64,000 bases of DNA. Origin: Thalassia testudinum (lineage: Eukaryota; Streptophyta; Magnoliopsida; Alismatales; Hydrocharitaceae). The notes under the pieces were generated by a model. That model had not been told where the DNA came from and did not search any database. It was given only the letters and a program-made list of their open reading frames with translations. Made by a program: the position numbers and the translations under genes. Shown piece by piece: positions 11,612-23,176 of the stretch. The number at the start of each line of letters is the position of its first letter. The first letter of the stretch is position 1. The stretch covers positions 7,502,001 to 7,566,000 of the forward strand of contig JAZHRO010000022.1 in assembly GCA_037157565.1 (NCBI GenBank), in the 5' to 3' direction.

Positions 11612-12330
11612 TGTTGAGAATTGATGTGGAAGTGAAGCGTGGAGACTCTCGTACGTGGGAAAAACAACCTGTCAGGGTGGCTGTCAACATTCGGAGAGGG
11701 AGAGAAGCGCCTTATGGCTACTGCAGAGACCAACCGGTCCTGATATGGACTGGTCTGGATGTTGTGGGCCGGCTGCTGGGTGCAGCCTGTCCTATAGAGT
11801 CTGGGAAACAGTCCTGTAGGACCTGAGAAGCCGCTGGCCTGATGTGTAGGCCTGGTTGCAGGCTGATCAGCTATGTGCAGACCTATCTGCAGTGCTGAAG
11901 GGGTCGGTCTGGTGTGGCTGGACGAGCCTGCAAAGGTGGTGAACCGGCGGCCTTGATGGCTGATCGGCCTTGCTGCAGCATGCACAGGAGCAGGGGAACT
12001 CCCCTTGGTAGTCAGTCTTGAAGAATAAAAAGGAGGGAGCCTATTGGTGGAACAATTTTCTCATTGCTCAAAGAGATAAAGTATGGGAAGACTCTATTTA
12101 TAGAGAGGACATATCTTTACATAATTGGTAACAAAATCACTCAATCTCTCTAAAAATAGCAAACTCAATTACTTAATAATCTACCAAAAACCACTTTACT
12201 AAAAATAGGAAACTTGCTCCTTAAGGGAACCACAAACTAGTCCTAAATCCTAATGTGGCCGGTGGCCTGGACTTGTTGCTGTTGCTGCCACGTGGCAGTG
12301 TCCACGTGGCGTCTTCTGTAAGTCTCAACA
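11612..12330 (-). repeat. F1 5' LTR
   Basis: This 719-bp LTR adjoins the tRNA-iMet primer site at 11601-11611. In element sense it has a TATA-type promoter (CTATAAATAGAG complement near 12086-12098) and an AATAAA-like poly(A) region nearer the primer site. Confidence 0.9.
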
Positions 12331-12335
12331 AAGTT

Positions 12336-12552
12336 TTAGAGAGGGCTAACAAAAAAGCTTGGACTGAACAACATGAACTCAATAAGAGCTCATGGACTCA
12401 GTCAGTTAATGATCCAAGTCCAAGTGGAGATCTACGCTTGATATCCTTATCAAGCCAAGTATGGCTCAGCTCCTCAAGGACTTAGAGCTTGATAAGAATA
12501 GATGTGTGTTTTGAAAGCATTAAACTAGATAACATGGCCCATGAGGGGCATT
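12336..12552. other. Host or older repeat spacer between F1 and F2
   Basis: These 217 bp separate the two F elements. They contain a short open frame on + (LERANKKAWTEQHELNKSSW) that I do not recognise. It may be intron of the TPK gene or a fragment of an older element. Confidence 0.4.
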
Positions 12553-12557
12553 AGTTC

Positions 12558-13210
12558 TATTGAGACTTAGATAAGATGCCACGAGGACACTGCCACGTGG
12601 CACATCAGGCCATGTGGCAATGCTACGTGGCAGCAGCAGCAGTCATCCAAATGCCCAACAAGGCTGGCGGCAAGGGTTCAATTGGACCAGTTTGGTGCTT
12701 TTCTATCTTTAGTAAATTAGCTTTGTTAGGAATATGTTTGGGATTTATTTTAGGAGGTAAGATCTTTTCTAATAAGATAAGATCTTTCTCAAATAGGAAT
12801 ATAGTCTTTACTATTTTCAGGGGATATGTACTCTCTATAAAATAGAGAGCCTTCTTAAGTTATTTTCTTGAGAAATAAAGTTAATTCTTCCAACCAAGCT
12901 CCTCTCCTCCTCTCACTTCTTCAAACAACAACAGCCAGCTACATTAGGGAAGGGCCTCTGCCCTTCTACATGCATTAGCAGATCAGGCTGGTGCCCTCCT
13001 TGGCCCACAGGGCCATTCCTCCTCTCCTGCAGGGCTGTGCACCCAGCAGCTGGTCCACAGCGCAAGTCCAAATCAGCCACATCAGGCCGGTCAGTCCTCT
13101 GCAGCAGCCACAGGGCAGCTCTCCCTCTTCGTGCGATGACAACCCCTTGTTTGGGCCATTTTCCCACATACGGGAGTCTCCACGCACCGCTTCTACGCCA
13201 ATTCTCAATA
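12558..13210 (+). repeat. F2 5' LTR with promoter and poly(A) signal
   Basis: The LTR has TATAAAAT at 12836-12843 and AATAAA at 12874-12879, so the R region would start near 12865. The 3' end reads CAATA instead of CAACA and is directly followed by the primer site. Confidence 0.88.
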
Positions 13211-13821
13211 TGGTATCAGAGTAGATGATCTAGACTCGCCATCTGCGTGGTCCAAGACTGTGTGGTAGAGCCTCATGCCTCCAGAGAAATTCCTCCTCAA
13301 CAAGACCAGCGCCATACACAGTCAACATCGACACCATACGCGGTGAAGGAGGGACAAGACCAGCGCCTTACGCGGTCAAAATTGGCGACTTATGTGGTGA
13401 AGATGGCGGAGGCATCATGGACGATCAAACAAGATGCACTTGACTTAGGAGAGAGCGAGGTGGTTGTCACCGAGACAACCATCAAGGAGAAGAAGAAATT
13501 TGGAAAGGAGATTTATCAGAAGAGGCGTAGTGTAGCCTCTAGAAGAGCATCAAGAATGCATCGACTTCTATACTTTTTCTTGGTGACCTTGGCTTGAAGA
13601 AAGGCTGAAGGTCTTTGCCAGCTCAGGAGTAAGGCAGCATACTTCTTGAGGAGACACGTGAAACTTTCTAACACATCAAGGAATGCCGAGATGAAGAGGT
13701 CAATTCTCGAGCATAGAAGAAGAGGCACGAAGATCATCATCAAATTCTCAATAAGAAGAACAATGCATCAATTTCAATTTCAGCAAGTCACCGGTCTCCC
13801 AACCTCCGACTTGAGGGGGAG

Positions 13822-14416
13822 TGTTGAGATTTAGAGAAGGCGTCATGTGGACACTGTCACGTGGCACATCAGGCCACGTGGCAGCGGCAACAACAACCAT
13901 CCAGACCCCCAACAGGGTTGGCAGCAAGGGTCTAATTGGACCAAGTTTGATGCTTTTCTAATCTTTAGTAAATTAGCTTTGTTAGGGATATGTTTTCTAA
14001 TGAGATAAGATCTTTCTCAAATAGGAATACAGCCTTTACTATTTTTAGGGGATATGTACTTTTTATAAAATAGAGAGCCTTCCCAAGTTATTTTCTCGAA
14101 CAATAAAGTTAATTCTTCCAATCAAGCTCCTCTCCTCCTCTCTCTTCTTCAAACAACAGCAGCCGGCTACATCAGGGATGGGCCTCTGCCCTTCTATGTG
14201 CACCAGCAGATCAGGCTGGACCCTCCTTGTCCCACAGGGCCATTCCTCCTCCTGCAGGGCTGGCTGCACCCAGCAGCTGGTCCATAGTAAGTCCAGACTG
14301 GCCAAATTAGGCCGGCCGATCCTCTGCAGCAGCCACAGGGTTGCTCTCCCTCTCCATGCGTTGACAGCCCCACGTACGGGAGTCTCCACACTTTGCTTCC
14401 ACGCCAATTCTTAACA
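13822..14416 (+). repeat. F2 3' LTR
   Basis: This 595-bp LTR begins TGTTGAGATTTAG directly after the purine tract and ends TTAACA. It is shorter than the 5' copy, partly by a deletion in the segment around 13988. Confidence 0.88.
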
Positions 14417-14421
14417 AGTTC

Positions 14422-15550
14422 AACATTTTGAGCATTCTAAATTTACCCTTTCTGTTCCTTTCAAAATACCACAGCAATCCTCAACCTTATCCAATTGTGT
14501 TCCTTGATTCACTTAGAAAGTAGGTGATCATTAATTATGCATGTACAATATAATATAGGAGACTGATTCAACAAACCTTTAAAACCATCACAAGTTTGCA
14601 TAAGATACTAATCCTATAAAATGTAAATAAAGGTTAACCCATTAAGTGAGAAAAAAAGTCCAGGAATCCTTCATCTACTGTTTGCTGAATCCAATGGAGT
14701 GTCGTTATCATATTTCGCAACTTGCTATCATTAATTAAAACAGTTGTTTGGACATACATTTTATTGCCTATTCTCCTTCCATTTTAACCACATTTTTCTG
14801 GATGCTACAGCTTATTCTCCAACTATCATATATTACTTTTCAGATCATTTTACAGATTATTTACACAAAGATCATTTTCCAAGCATTTTTTTCAGGCTGT
14901 TCCCCAAAAGTCACACAGGAACAGATTTCTTTGGATCGAGGGATATAATATCACTATCTAATGTTGGCACCTGCCTAGCTTTCTAATCCTATTTAATTTC
15001 TACTAGCATGCATTGGTATCTTCAACCTCAAAAGGTGATGAACCAACATGCATGTCATGGAACTTTCACTACATCATCACTTAAAAAGTATTTGAAATTT
15101 ATATAGATTGTCTAAATGTTTGAACCCGTAGGAGTGTTATATTTATACATATGTCCTTGTGCAATATATGTATCAAATGGTACAATATATCTATTGTCCT
15201 AAAAACAAGTCTCATTTCCAGTGGGCGATTTACCACTGAGAATGACCTATAGAAAAGACTCTAAACTGATCATTGTTGGTGGATGCCAGCAATACACAAT
15301 AGGGGTCCTCAGAAAGAAAATTGGACAGAATGCAGCTACATGGCCCTTGATGATGACTTCTCAGGAGGAGCTGGTGGTGGTGAATTGGTCACTGCTAGCG
15401 TTTTTTTGAGTGAGTCGAGTGGTAGGAAGCCGCCCTCTCTTTCTAGGGTCTTTGCAAGCCTGATTCAAGTCAAATTATTCTTCCGTCTATCTTTTCTCAA
15501 GGAAGTTGAGGTCATACAAACGCGAGTGCCCATCAAAGAGCATCACTGAG
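14422..15550. other. Unassigned AT-rich stretch
   Basis: No confident feature was found. A short + open frame at 15221-15409 and an overlapping one at 15283-15549 have no family I recognise. The position fits TPK intron or an old repeat adjoining the dead copia fragment downstream. Confidence 0.4.
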
Positions 15551-15559
15551 TTGTTGAGT

Positions 15560-16480
15560 GAAAGGTATGCTCTGAGACAACTCAAAGGAGATGCAGGAGT
15601 TGGTGGCATAGGAAGAGGCATGGAGTTCGATTCTCCTCAATGAAGTATGGTTCCCAACATAAACAAGAAGCAACTCGAAGAAGGTGACATCCACATTGAA
15701 CATACTCTCTCCTTTAAATTAGATCATAACACTTATAACCATTTTGAGTCTCGGAAAACTCCAAGAAGGTGCCCTTCATAGAGCAGGCAGCAAATATTTC
15801 TCTTTTACTCCCAAATCATGGATAAAAGGGACACTCCCAGGGGCTTTGGTGGCTGGTATTAATGATCTATCTAGAAACAGAAGCTACTACAGAATCTACT
15901 GTTCAAGAATGGGAAAGGACATGTAATTGATAAGGTAGCAATCTATAAGTACTGCATCAGCAGGCTGCAAGTCTGCAAGTACTGTGTCATCCCAATAAGA
16001 TAAAGATGGATATGAGCAGCATCAACGAGATGTCTATGCCTCCTTTTAGCCATCCCATTTTTGTTGCTATATAGGGAAAGAAGAGGCCTGGTGAACCATC
16101 CGACGGGAACTGAAGAGCTCTAGCAAACTGGTAATGCAAAAGTGAGGAGCATTCAAGCTTCAAACTATTTTTACAGTGGTCTTAAATTGTGCCATCAATT
16201 AAGCCATAAATGTCTTAAAGATTCTCCTACCTCACTTTAAAAAAAAGTCTCCAACCTCAGATGTATTCTTGAACATGCCCTAATCACAAAAAAAACTTCT
16301 ATTCTTACACGCTTACCCATGATAGGCAATGAGAAATCCACAACGACCACATAATGTATGTATCCCTTTTGGCTAGATTGGACTCTGTACATCAACATAA
16401 ATCAGATTAAATATCCTATCACTAGAACATTCACTGTAATATGACACAAGCGTGTTTCCAAACCTGATGTCTAATAGTGA
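15560..16480 (-). pseudogene. Decayed copia integrase-region fragment
   Basis: On the minus strand, copia integrase landmarks appear in the right order at falling coordinates but in several frames with stops. They are FNLIYVDVQSP (about 16385-16420, the DVWGP block), QFKTTVKIV (about 16165-16195, the region before SDNG), NGMAKRRHRHLVD (about 16035-16075, the QNGVAERKHRH block) and NVDVTFFE (about 15685-15710, the DVTFFE block after the core). This is an old element without recognisable LTRs; a Mutator-like MITE sits just upstream at 16495. Confidence 0.68.
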
Positions 16481-16494
16481 AAATAGATGGTGAG

Positions 16495-16824
16495 CAAGGT
16501 TTGAAATGTCGATTTCGATGTCGTGCCGATGAAATGTTAAGTGTGCATTTCTTGGGCATGTCGAGGGTACGTCGTAGGCATGCCGAGGGCATGTCGATGC
16601 ATACCGACAAAAATGGTAAAAGTAATTAAAAAATTCAACAGCAACCTCGGCATGAGCACTGATTTCGTCAGCATGCCGACCATGTCGAGGGCATGCCGAC
16701 CGTGTCGAGGGCATGTCGATGGCATGCCGACAATATCACTATAAATTGACATTTTATCTATGTCGGCACGACCCTTGCTCGAAAAGGACCTTGCCGATGG
16801 TATGTCGATGGCATTTAAATCACT
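16495..16824. mobile_element. 330-bp Mutator-like MITE (family M, copy 1)
   Basis: A perfect 9-bp duplication GATGGTGAG (16486-16494 and 16825-16833) flanks the element, a size typical of Mutator-like transposons. It starts CAAGGTTTGAAATG and ends CATTTAAATCACT, giving imperfect inverted ends. The interior is largely built of self-complementary short units such as GGCATGCCGAC and CATGTCGAG in tandem (about 16555-16610 and 16670-16735). It has no coding capacity. Confidence 0.78.
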
Positions 16825-16833
16825 GATGGTGAG

Positions 16834-18367
16834 ATCTGAGTCAGAAAGCAATAAAACCTCCGCTAAGAGAAAGAAATCAAATGGAGCAGTGAAAAATAAA
16901 ATATACTCCAGATAAAGAAAGGGAAGAAGAAGGTATTGTTGTCTCCATATTTCCCCTCCAAATCGAAGTTCTCATTATGTATTAACATGGTCTCATAAGA
17001 AATTTTTGTATGTTAGTGATGGAAGTTTTTGCAAGTATGCCAGCTACTCAATCATCTATCTCCTAAATACTTGTTGCAGAGTCTTAATCAACTTTGTTTT
17101 GATCTCTTCATGCAATCTTGGAACAGAAAATACCTATCTGGATAAGTACCATCTGTTATCTTGATCCATTTCCGTCACCCCTGTTCAGCTCCAGTCACAT
17201 GTGGAAGCTATTTATCTGTGAATACTCATCGGCAATCAACTACTGCCCGCATCAGAAAGTAAAACCAACTTGCAGGTACCTTCGGAAAAAAGCAGGCATC
17301 TCAGATTTCAGAACATCATCATCAACTTTATTAAGATTTCCCATGAAGGAAATAGTCCCCCCAGCTACAAACCATTTGTTGATTGAGGCATTGGGGCCAT
17401 CATTCTTGCTGGTTCTATCTGAGACACAGAAATGGGGTTATTAAGATTTATTATGTTTAAAAGGAGCCTCAAGGTGCACAGGGAAGTTGATCAAGGCAGA
17501 TATCCTTCCTTCAAATTGAAGATCCTCATTTACGTGAAAAAATCCATGCATCAACAATCTACCATGAAGGCTCCTCACTCTATGTGTTTCTGATTTGCTG
17601 GCTTTTTGTATGATACAATCTTAGGTACAAACCTGATAGGGAGCAAGCTCATAATGAGATAATTGTGCTTGACACGGTCAGCATTAACACTATTATTATC
17701 CATGTACAAAATCGGTCAGGAAGTTGAGTTTCTCATCTCCTCACAAAAAACCTTAAAAACATGTGGCAAATGAGATGATGTGAACAGTAAACTTGATTGA
17801 ACTTTGCACACCAACTTGCATGATGTTCCATGATGAAAGCATCATAGAGAAAGCAACGAATCAACAACATGGTAATCACAAGAAAAAGCGAGAGGATCCC
17901 AATCAGAACTCTGGTAAGAGTTGGGTATGACAAAAGAGGAGAAATTGGATCAGGGAACCAAAAGAGATCAGAGTGCAAAAGAGGACCATCCCCCTTCAAT
18001 GACTACTAGTGTAGTGACTATTTGGCTCATCAATGGTAGAAACTTTGACTAGGAGAATGACTAATTGAATGCACCCTAATAGATTCCACATGTTATGCCA
18101 ATTCACATTATTCTTGACAGCATTATACATTTATGCACATGTTCACTTGATTAAATTCACCAACTTGAACATATTTTTGAGTGTACCCCAAAACTTTTTT
18201 CCACTCGTATCTGCCTATATCTTTGGACACGATAATCATTGAAAGAAGCGCAAGGGCCTCATGCTGAAAAGAGAACAAAAATAAGGTGGAAGTGAGGGTA
18301 AAGCAAAGGTTATAATCACTAATTTTCCATGTTCAGATGATCAAAACTTCATTTTACTCTAGCCTAC
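16834..18367 (-). other. Decayed sequence with an unidentified coding-like segment
   Basis: On the minus strand, 17440 down to about 17110 reads as a coding-like segment including FMGNLNKVDDDVLKSEMPAF and YLQVGFTF, with internal stops (about 17243 and 17234). A further frame at 17733-17999 is hydrophobic. I do not recognise either. They may be the gag part of the dead copia element at 15560-16480 (same strand, upstream side) or a host exon. The stretch ends at the insertion point of element E; the 5 bp before it are CCTAC. Confidence 0.35.
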
Positions 18368-21300
18368 TGAAATGACTCTTTCCTAGGGTTGTTTTGCATT
18401 TCTTGAATTCATTGGGGTTTTGTGTAGTTTTTAACCCCCTATGTTTTTGTTGTGGGGTTTGTGAGGGGGAGGGGAAAATTGCAGGGGCATCCTCGCAAAT
18501 TCCCCACCACCACTCCCCTATCCACGCACACCCTCTCCTCCCTCACCCCTCACGCACGTCGATGCCATCCCCTGCAGCTCCCCACCTCACACCATGTTGC
18601 TCCCCATTCCTTTCCCTACACCTCCTCCATCCATATAAACCCCCCTCCTCCATTTTGTTCTCGCACCATGCCGAGAGGAATCAGGAGTAGAGCGGAGAGC
18701 GGAGTGACCGAAAGCTTGAGAGCGGAGGGTTCGTGAGGGAGATGGGGAGGTGTTGCAGTTGTTGCAGTTTCTACGGCGAGAAAAGGCTCGAAAACGGTTC
18801 TGCGGAATCATTTTTCCACATAATCAAATGTCCCGAGTGACCTCCATACGTCGAGTCGGACCTCTGAAGGTAAGATAAGATGTTTGATAGCGTGTATTTT
18901 TGTTTATTTTTCCTGCCAAAGTTCCGACCGTGACCACGCATATGTCAGAGGTTGGGAAGCGCGTCGGTGTGAGGATTGAGGCAATTTTAGATGTTCGGAA
19001 GTGTCTCTAGACGTTTGAAGACACCCTCAGACATCTGCACGGAGTTCTAGACGTTCGGAAAAGGTGCCCTGAGCAAGGTGAGTCCCTGAGATCGTTTAAG
19101 ACGTCTAGGAAGACGTCTGATTTTGATTAGGGTTGGTGTTTTTGGGCCCGTTCAGGGTCCAAACGGAGTCGGTTTTCCACAAACGAAACGTCGTTGGTTT
19201 TCATTTGAGTTTCTCTATGTAATGATACATTGTCTATGCTGTTTTGAGCTAGTTTGACATGTCAATCTATGTCATAGGTCTCCAATCCATCGAGTATACG
19301 GGACCTGCGGAGACGTCGGGAGCTACCTTACGAGCTCTCATTCCACCCGATTACCCTGGTAGAGTGGTTATCACATTACTCCCGGAATTAATAATTAAAT
19401 TGCATGTGTAGAATTAATTGAACCTAAGTTATGAGATGAACCTTATGACTGAAAAGAGATAGATGCATGCTACTTTAGAATATATTCGATCGAACTCTAG
19501 GATTGTGAAATGAAGACTAGGGCTGGAAGAAATGCATGTATAGTTAATGAATGATCAAGTTACCGTGATGCTTCTTGAAAAAAAATAAACCATGAGCTGC
19601 CTATACTACTTGTAATGAATTACATCATAAATGGAAATGCATGCTTGTAATGAATAAATGATGGCTGAATTTGAGCTGCCTGTTCTACATATAACGAACT
19701 AGATATGAAAATAAATCCATGTAAGAACCCTACGGGAAATGTAGAAAGAAACCAGGAATATGGTAGTACGGAAAACCTGATGGTTTTGGAAACACGTCGC
19801 CTACGGGCGGCTGTTCAGACTTGGTTAAGGGAAGTGAGCTGGCCCTCATTTACGTAGTACCGAGGAGAGCAACTATCCCTTTAGAATAGAGGGGAGCTTG
19901 CTGCCCCTTGGGTTGAGACACGGGGTGGGTTTGGCCACTCTACGTCGACTCTTGTTTGACCCTCGTATACGTGGTACCGAGGTGAGCTACTTAGTGAAGG
20001 GGGAGCTAGCCACCTCATGGGGCTTGGGGTTAGGTATGACCACCCTACACCGATTCTTGTTAGCCCGTTGGGCAAACCGGCATAGTCGGATGAGGGTACG
20101 CGGACTGAGGGGTGAGAACCCTGTTTCTGAGGGGCGAGATCCCTGTTCTGAGAGGGCAAGGCCCTGTGCTGTTCCGTGCTGTACGTTTGGACGTACTCGT
20201 TAGCGGAAATGACTGACCGCGTACCAGTGCGAGGTAGCTACCCTTGCATTTATCACACATGCCGTGGTCACCGCTACGTCGCGACCGTGACCTCGGGATA
20301 GTAGACTGGGTGAAGGACTAACACTGGAGACTTTCTCAGTTAGGAGAGTGCCACGTATACATCCTGCGTCGCAGGAAAACTGCAAGCAGGATCGTTCCCT
20401 TAGGGAACAAGAAGATTGAGAAATGTCATGGAACCTGATTAGAGTATTCGAATCAGAAAAACAATAATTGGAACATATTATAATAAGTAAACAGTTAAAT
20501 GTATGTTTAGCTAGCTGCCTGTTTAAATTGTATTGTATGTTAGTGATTTAATCACCACTCTATTCAGCATTAGCTGACCACATATTTTGTATCCTTGTTC
20601 AGGTCAGGGATTCGAGTAGTCAGAGCCACCAGCTGTTGAGGGCGTTGGGCCCAGTCGAGCCCAGCTATAGTTTTATTCTGTTTCTTTTACAGAGAGTTTT
20701 GTGGTAGTGAGTATCTGTAACTCATAGTTATTTTTCAGTTATATTTGTGCAGTTTCTGATGGTTATGTTCTGTACTTATACTTCTCAGTGATGGCATGTA
20801 GTATTATTGTGATTGTCATTCTCTTTCTTTATCGTCAATTTTATATTTTCTTCTTAGTTACGTTACTCGTGTGGTTGTAGAATGAGCATGCATTTGGTTT
20901 CTTTTCATTGGATGACTGGGTCTTAGGGTTTGTTGAGGAGAACCCAAGATTTTAAATATTGATATTGTATCGACAAGTTAAAAAGGGGATATATCGGGGA
21001 TATATCGTTGATATAACGTTGATATCAGTGAATTTTGGGAAAATCACTAAGAAAGCCATAAAATATCAAAAAATGTCAAAAAATTTAAAATGTAACATTT
21101 TTATGATTGATATATTATAAAAGAATGGCTAAAAAACGTATGTGCATGCATGTGCATGTGTGCGTGTGCGTGTGCCACCCAACAACCTTTTCTTTATTTC
21201 CGGACCGGAGCCCTTTTCCTCGCTCAGCAACCCTTTTGAACAGCCTTCCCACCCAGCAATTTTAAATCCTACCCTCCAACCCAGCACCACCATCTTGCCG

Positions 21301-21730
21301 ATATATCACTAATATAGGTGATATTTCGGCCATATCGTCCGATATATCGTAATATTGGTGATATATTGCCGATATCTTGGAAAAACGATACTGTGGGTGA
21401 TATCGATACGGCCAAACCCAGTGAAACCGATATATCGCCAATACATCCAACCTTGCTCTAAAGTTGACATATTTGATGGACTACAAGGGAGCAAGAACCC
21501 TAGCATGTACAACTCTAAAGTTCAACAAAATTCTATGATATCAGTGATATATCCCCGATATATCGGCGATATCTCCCCGATATATCAGCGATATGGGCAA
21601 TATATCGGCGATATCATGGAAAAAGATACTAAGGCTGATATCGATATTTGCTGACCCGGTGATACCGATATATCAATCCCTGGGGGAACCGTTCTTGAGT
21701 CCTGTAGGGAGCCGGGAGCGGGTTGTGACA
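18368..21730 (+). repeat. Element E 5' LTR (contains a nested MITE)
   Basis: It begins TGAAATGA like the 3' copy at 26741 and ends GTTGTGACA just before the primer site. Without the 747-bp MITE and its duplicated site it is about 2.6 kb. TATAAA at 18634-18639 matches the one at 27006-27011 in the 3' LTR. An imperfect 117-bp tandem duplication lies at about 19846-20070, and three 20-bp units of the type GGGGCGAGATCCCTGTTCTG lie at 20104-20165. Reading frames such as 18394-18690 are not genes. Confidence 0.88.
20945..21691. mobile_element. 747-bp Mutator-like MITE (family M, copy 2) inside E's LTR
   Basis: It begins CAAGATTTTAAAT and ends TATCAATCCCT, resembling copy 1 at 16495. It is flanked by 9-bp near-repeats AGGAGAACC (20936-20944) and GGGGGAACC (21692-21700), 7 of 9 identical. 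It is rich in tandem self-complementary units of about 11 bp (GATATATCGGC and variants) near 20985-21020, 21295-21435 and 21540-21670. A GTGTGCGTGTGC microsatellite lies near 21150. It has no coding capacity. Confidence 0.68.
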
Positions 21731-21733
21731 AGA

Positions 21734-21745
21734 TGGTATAAGAGA
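21734..21745 (+). other. Element E primer binding site (degenerate tRNA-iMet)
   Basis: TGGTATAAGAGA lies three bases after the 5' LTR end. The expected match to initiator tRNA-Met is TGGTATCAGAG, so one base differs. Confidence 0.75.
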
Positions 21746-21916
21746 AGGGTCGTCCCGTGAAATGAACCAAATGGTCTGGAAGTTACCACACTTGTACATG
21801 TAGCTAGGATAACCATCACAACGTATTATCTTGATTGTAGCTTCCGAGTCTTATTTCTCTCTGTGATCACGTGTCCTCGACAGTTCAGTCCTCTTTTTTC
21901 GATCTTCATGTAGGAG

Positions 21917-22974
21917 ATGCCTCGTCAGGGGGCCCTTGAGGCGGGCTGCGGATGTGGTCGTGGGTGTGGTCTAGGGCCGGATGTGGTGGACCTGAGGCAT
22001 CGGTCGACTCACTCCTTCCGGGCATCTAGGCCTAGGATCTCGCATAGCTGATCTGGGATATAGTACGGGATAAGCTCCAGTAGCCTCCTTCTCAGCCACC
22101 TCTCCCTGGGGATATGGAGGAGTCATCCGTGAGGCAGGCAAGCCGCCATGACGCTGGACAGGCTGGAAGGGAAAGGGGTGATCCTCTACCACCCTCACCT
22201 CCTTCAGACACTTCGGGGCATGAGTCCTTGCCTCGAGGTGCACCCGTTCCCCCGTTGCAGCTCCACCACGAGCTCTTTGGCTAGTTCAGGAAGCTGAAGC
22301 CCCCCTCCTTCAATGGGGAGGAGAGCTCGTCTGAGGCAGAGGAGTGGCTAGAGCAGATGGAGATCTTCGACACACTCCATCCTCCTGTAGAGTGCTGCGT
22401 GGCTTTTGCCATGTACCAGCTGAAGAGTGTAGCCCACAGGTGATGGAGGGCGGTCAGAGGACTGAAGGAGGGAGAGCTGACATGGGATCGGTTTGTGGTG
22501 CTCTTCTGCGAGCAGTACTTCCTACAGACTTGGCAAGATCAGAGGAGGCGGGAGTTCCACACTCTCCGCCAGGGGGCGATGACGGTTAGCGCGTATCGTA
22601 TGTGTTTCCTAGAGCTGTCACGCTTCGCTCCGACAGCTGCATCTACTGAGGAGTGCCTGTGGAGGTTCACTGAGGGCCTCTGGCCTGCTATCCAAGGATA
22701 TGTGAAACTTCTGAAGCTGCCTACTTTCTCCCGCGTGGTCGAGGCGGGCATGACTTACGAGGAGACCAACTCGTCCGTGCGAGACGTCGACGGGGGAGGA
22801 CGGAAGAGGCCCTACCAGCAGGAGCACTCACAGGGCCGCTGGGAGAGGAGGCACCCGACACCTGCGAGGGAGTCGTCCCATTCTGTGGGTCCACCAGGGA
22901 TCTTTGGGGTCCTAGATAGGAACCAGCCGACTGCAGCAGACCCTCGCCTAACTACTTGCAGGGACAACAAATAG
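21917..22974 (+). pseudogene. Element E gag, decayed
   Basis: Starts MPRQGALEAGCGCGRG, the Gly/Arg-rich beginning usual for this lineage. The capsid-like region includes AEEWLEQMEIFDTL, CVAFAMYQLK, TWDRFVVLFCEQYF and CLWRFTEGLWPAIQG (up to 22974). In-frame stops occur in the first half, for example TAG at about 22284 and TGA at about 22442. The zinc knuckle just after it (about 22998-23040) has lost the histidine and the last cysteine and gained a stop. It does not share a frame with pol at 23177. Confidence 0.8.
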
Positions 22975-23176
22975 AGGGAGGTCGCATTCCTCTCTGCTAC
23001 TAGTGTGGCCAGTCGGTTTACATACGAAGGGCTGCCCATCCAGGGCCAGAGCACAGCAGACGCTCCCAGCACCGAGCACTGGAGGCTGATCTGGCGGCTG
23101 CGGTTACCAAGCCTGAGGAGGAGGACAGCAGTCATGAGGAGGGTACCGGTCAGCTGCTTCTCGCTCGGCCCAGAGC

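Larger units (their letters stand above)
10312..12330 (-). mobile_element. Non-autonomous LTR element F1 (minus orientation)
   Basis: Two LTRs, 10312-11005 and 11612-12330, flank an internal domain of only about 0.6 kb. The 5-bp duplication AAGTT is perfect (10307-10311 and 12331-12335). On the minus strand the right LTR is followed by TGGTATCAGAG (11601-11611), a perfect match to the tRNA-iMet primer site, and a purine tract CTTGAGAGGGAG precedes the left LTR. The internal domain has short reading frames (for example 11043-11387, minus) with no known gag or pol motif. This is a TRIM/LARD-like parasite that would need proteins from another element. It lies 27 bp from the copia insertion. Confidence 0.92.
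12558..14416 (+). mobile_element. Non-autonomous LTR element F2 (plus orientation)
   Basis: This is the same family as F1 in the opposite orientation. The 5' LTR is 12558-13210 and the 3' LTR 13822-14416. The primer site TGGTATCAGAG is at 13211-13221 and the purine tract CTTGAGGGGGAG ends at 13821. The 5-bp duplication AGTTC is perfect (12553-12557 and 14417-14421). The 0.6-kb internal part is homologous to that of F1 and has an open frame of 116 codons (13247-13597) with no known domain. The outer LTR start has decayed from TGTTGAG to TATTGAG. Confidence 0.92.

Noticed and set aside
18394..18736. Pro/His-rich ORFs in the LTR of E (also 26795-27010)
   Set aside because: They lie in U3 around the TATA box and differ in frame and length between the LTRs.
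20985..21670. GATATATCGGC arrays as a CRISPR-like or centromeric satellite array
   Set aside because: Units are irregular, without unique spacers, and sit inside a transposon-like segment with matching 9-bp flanks.
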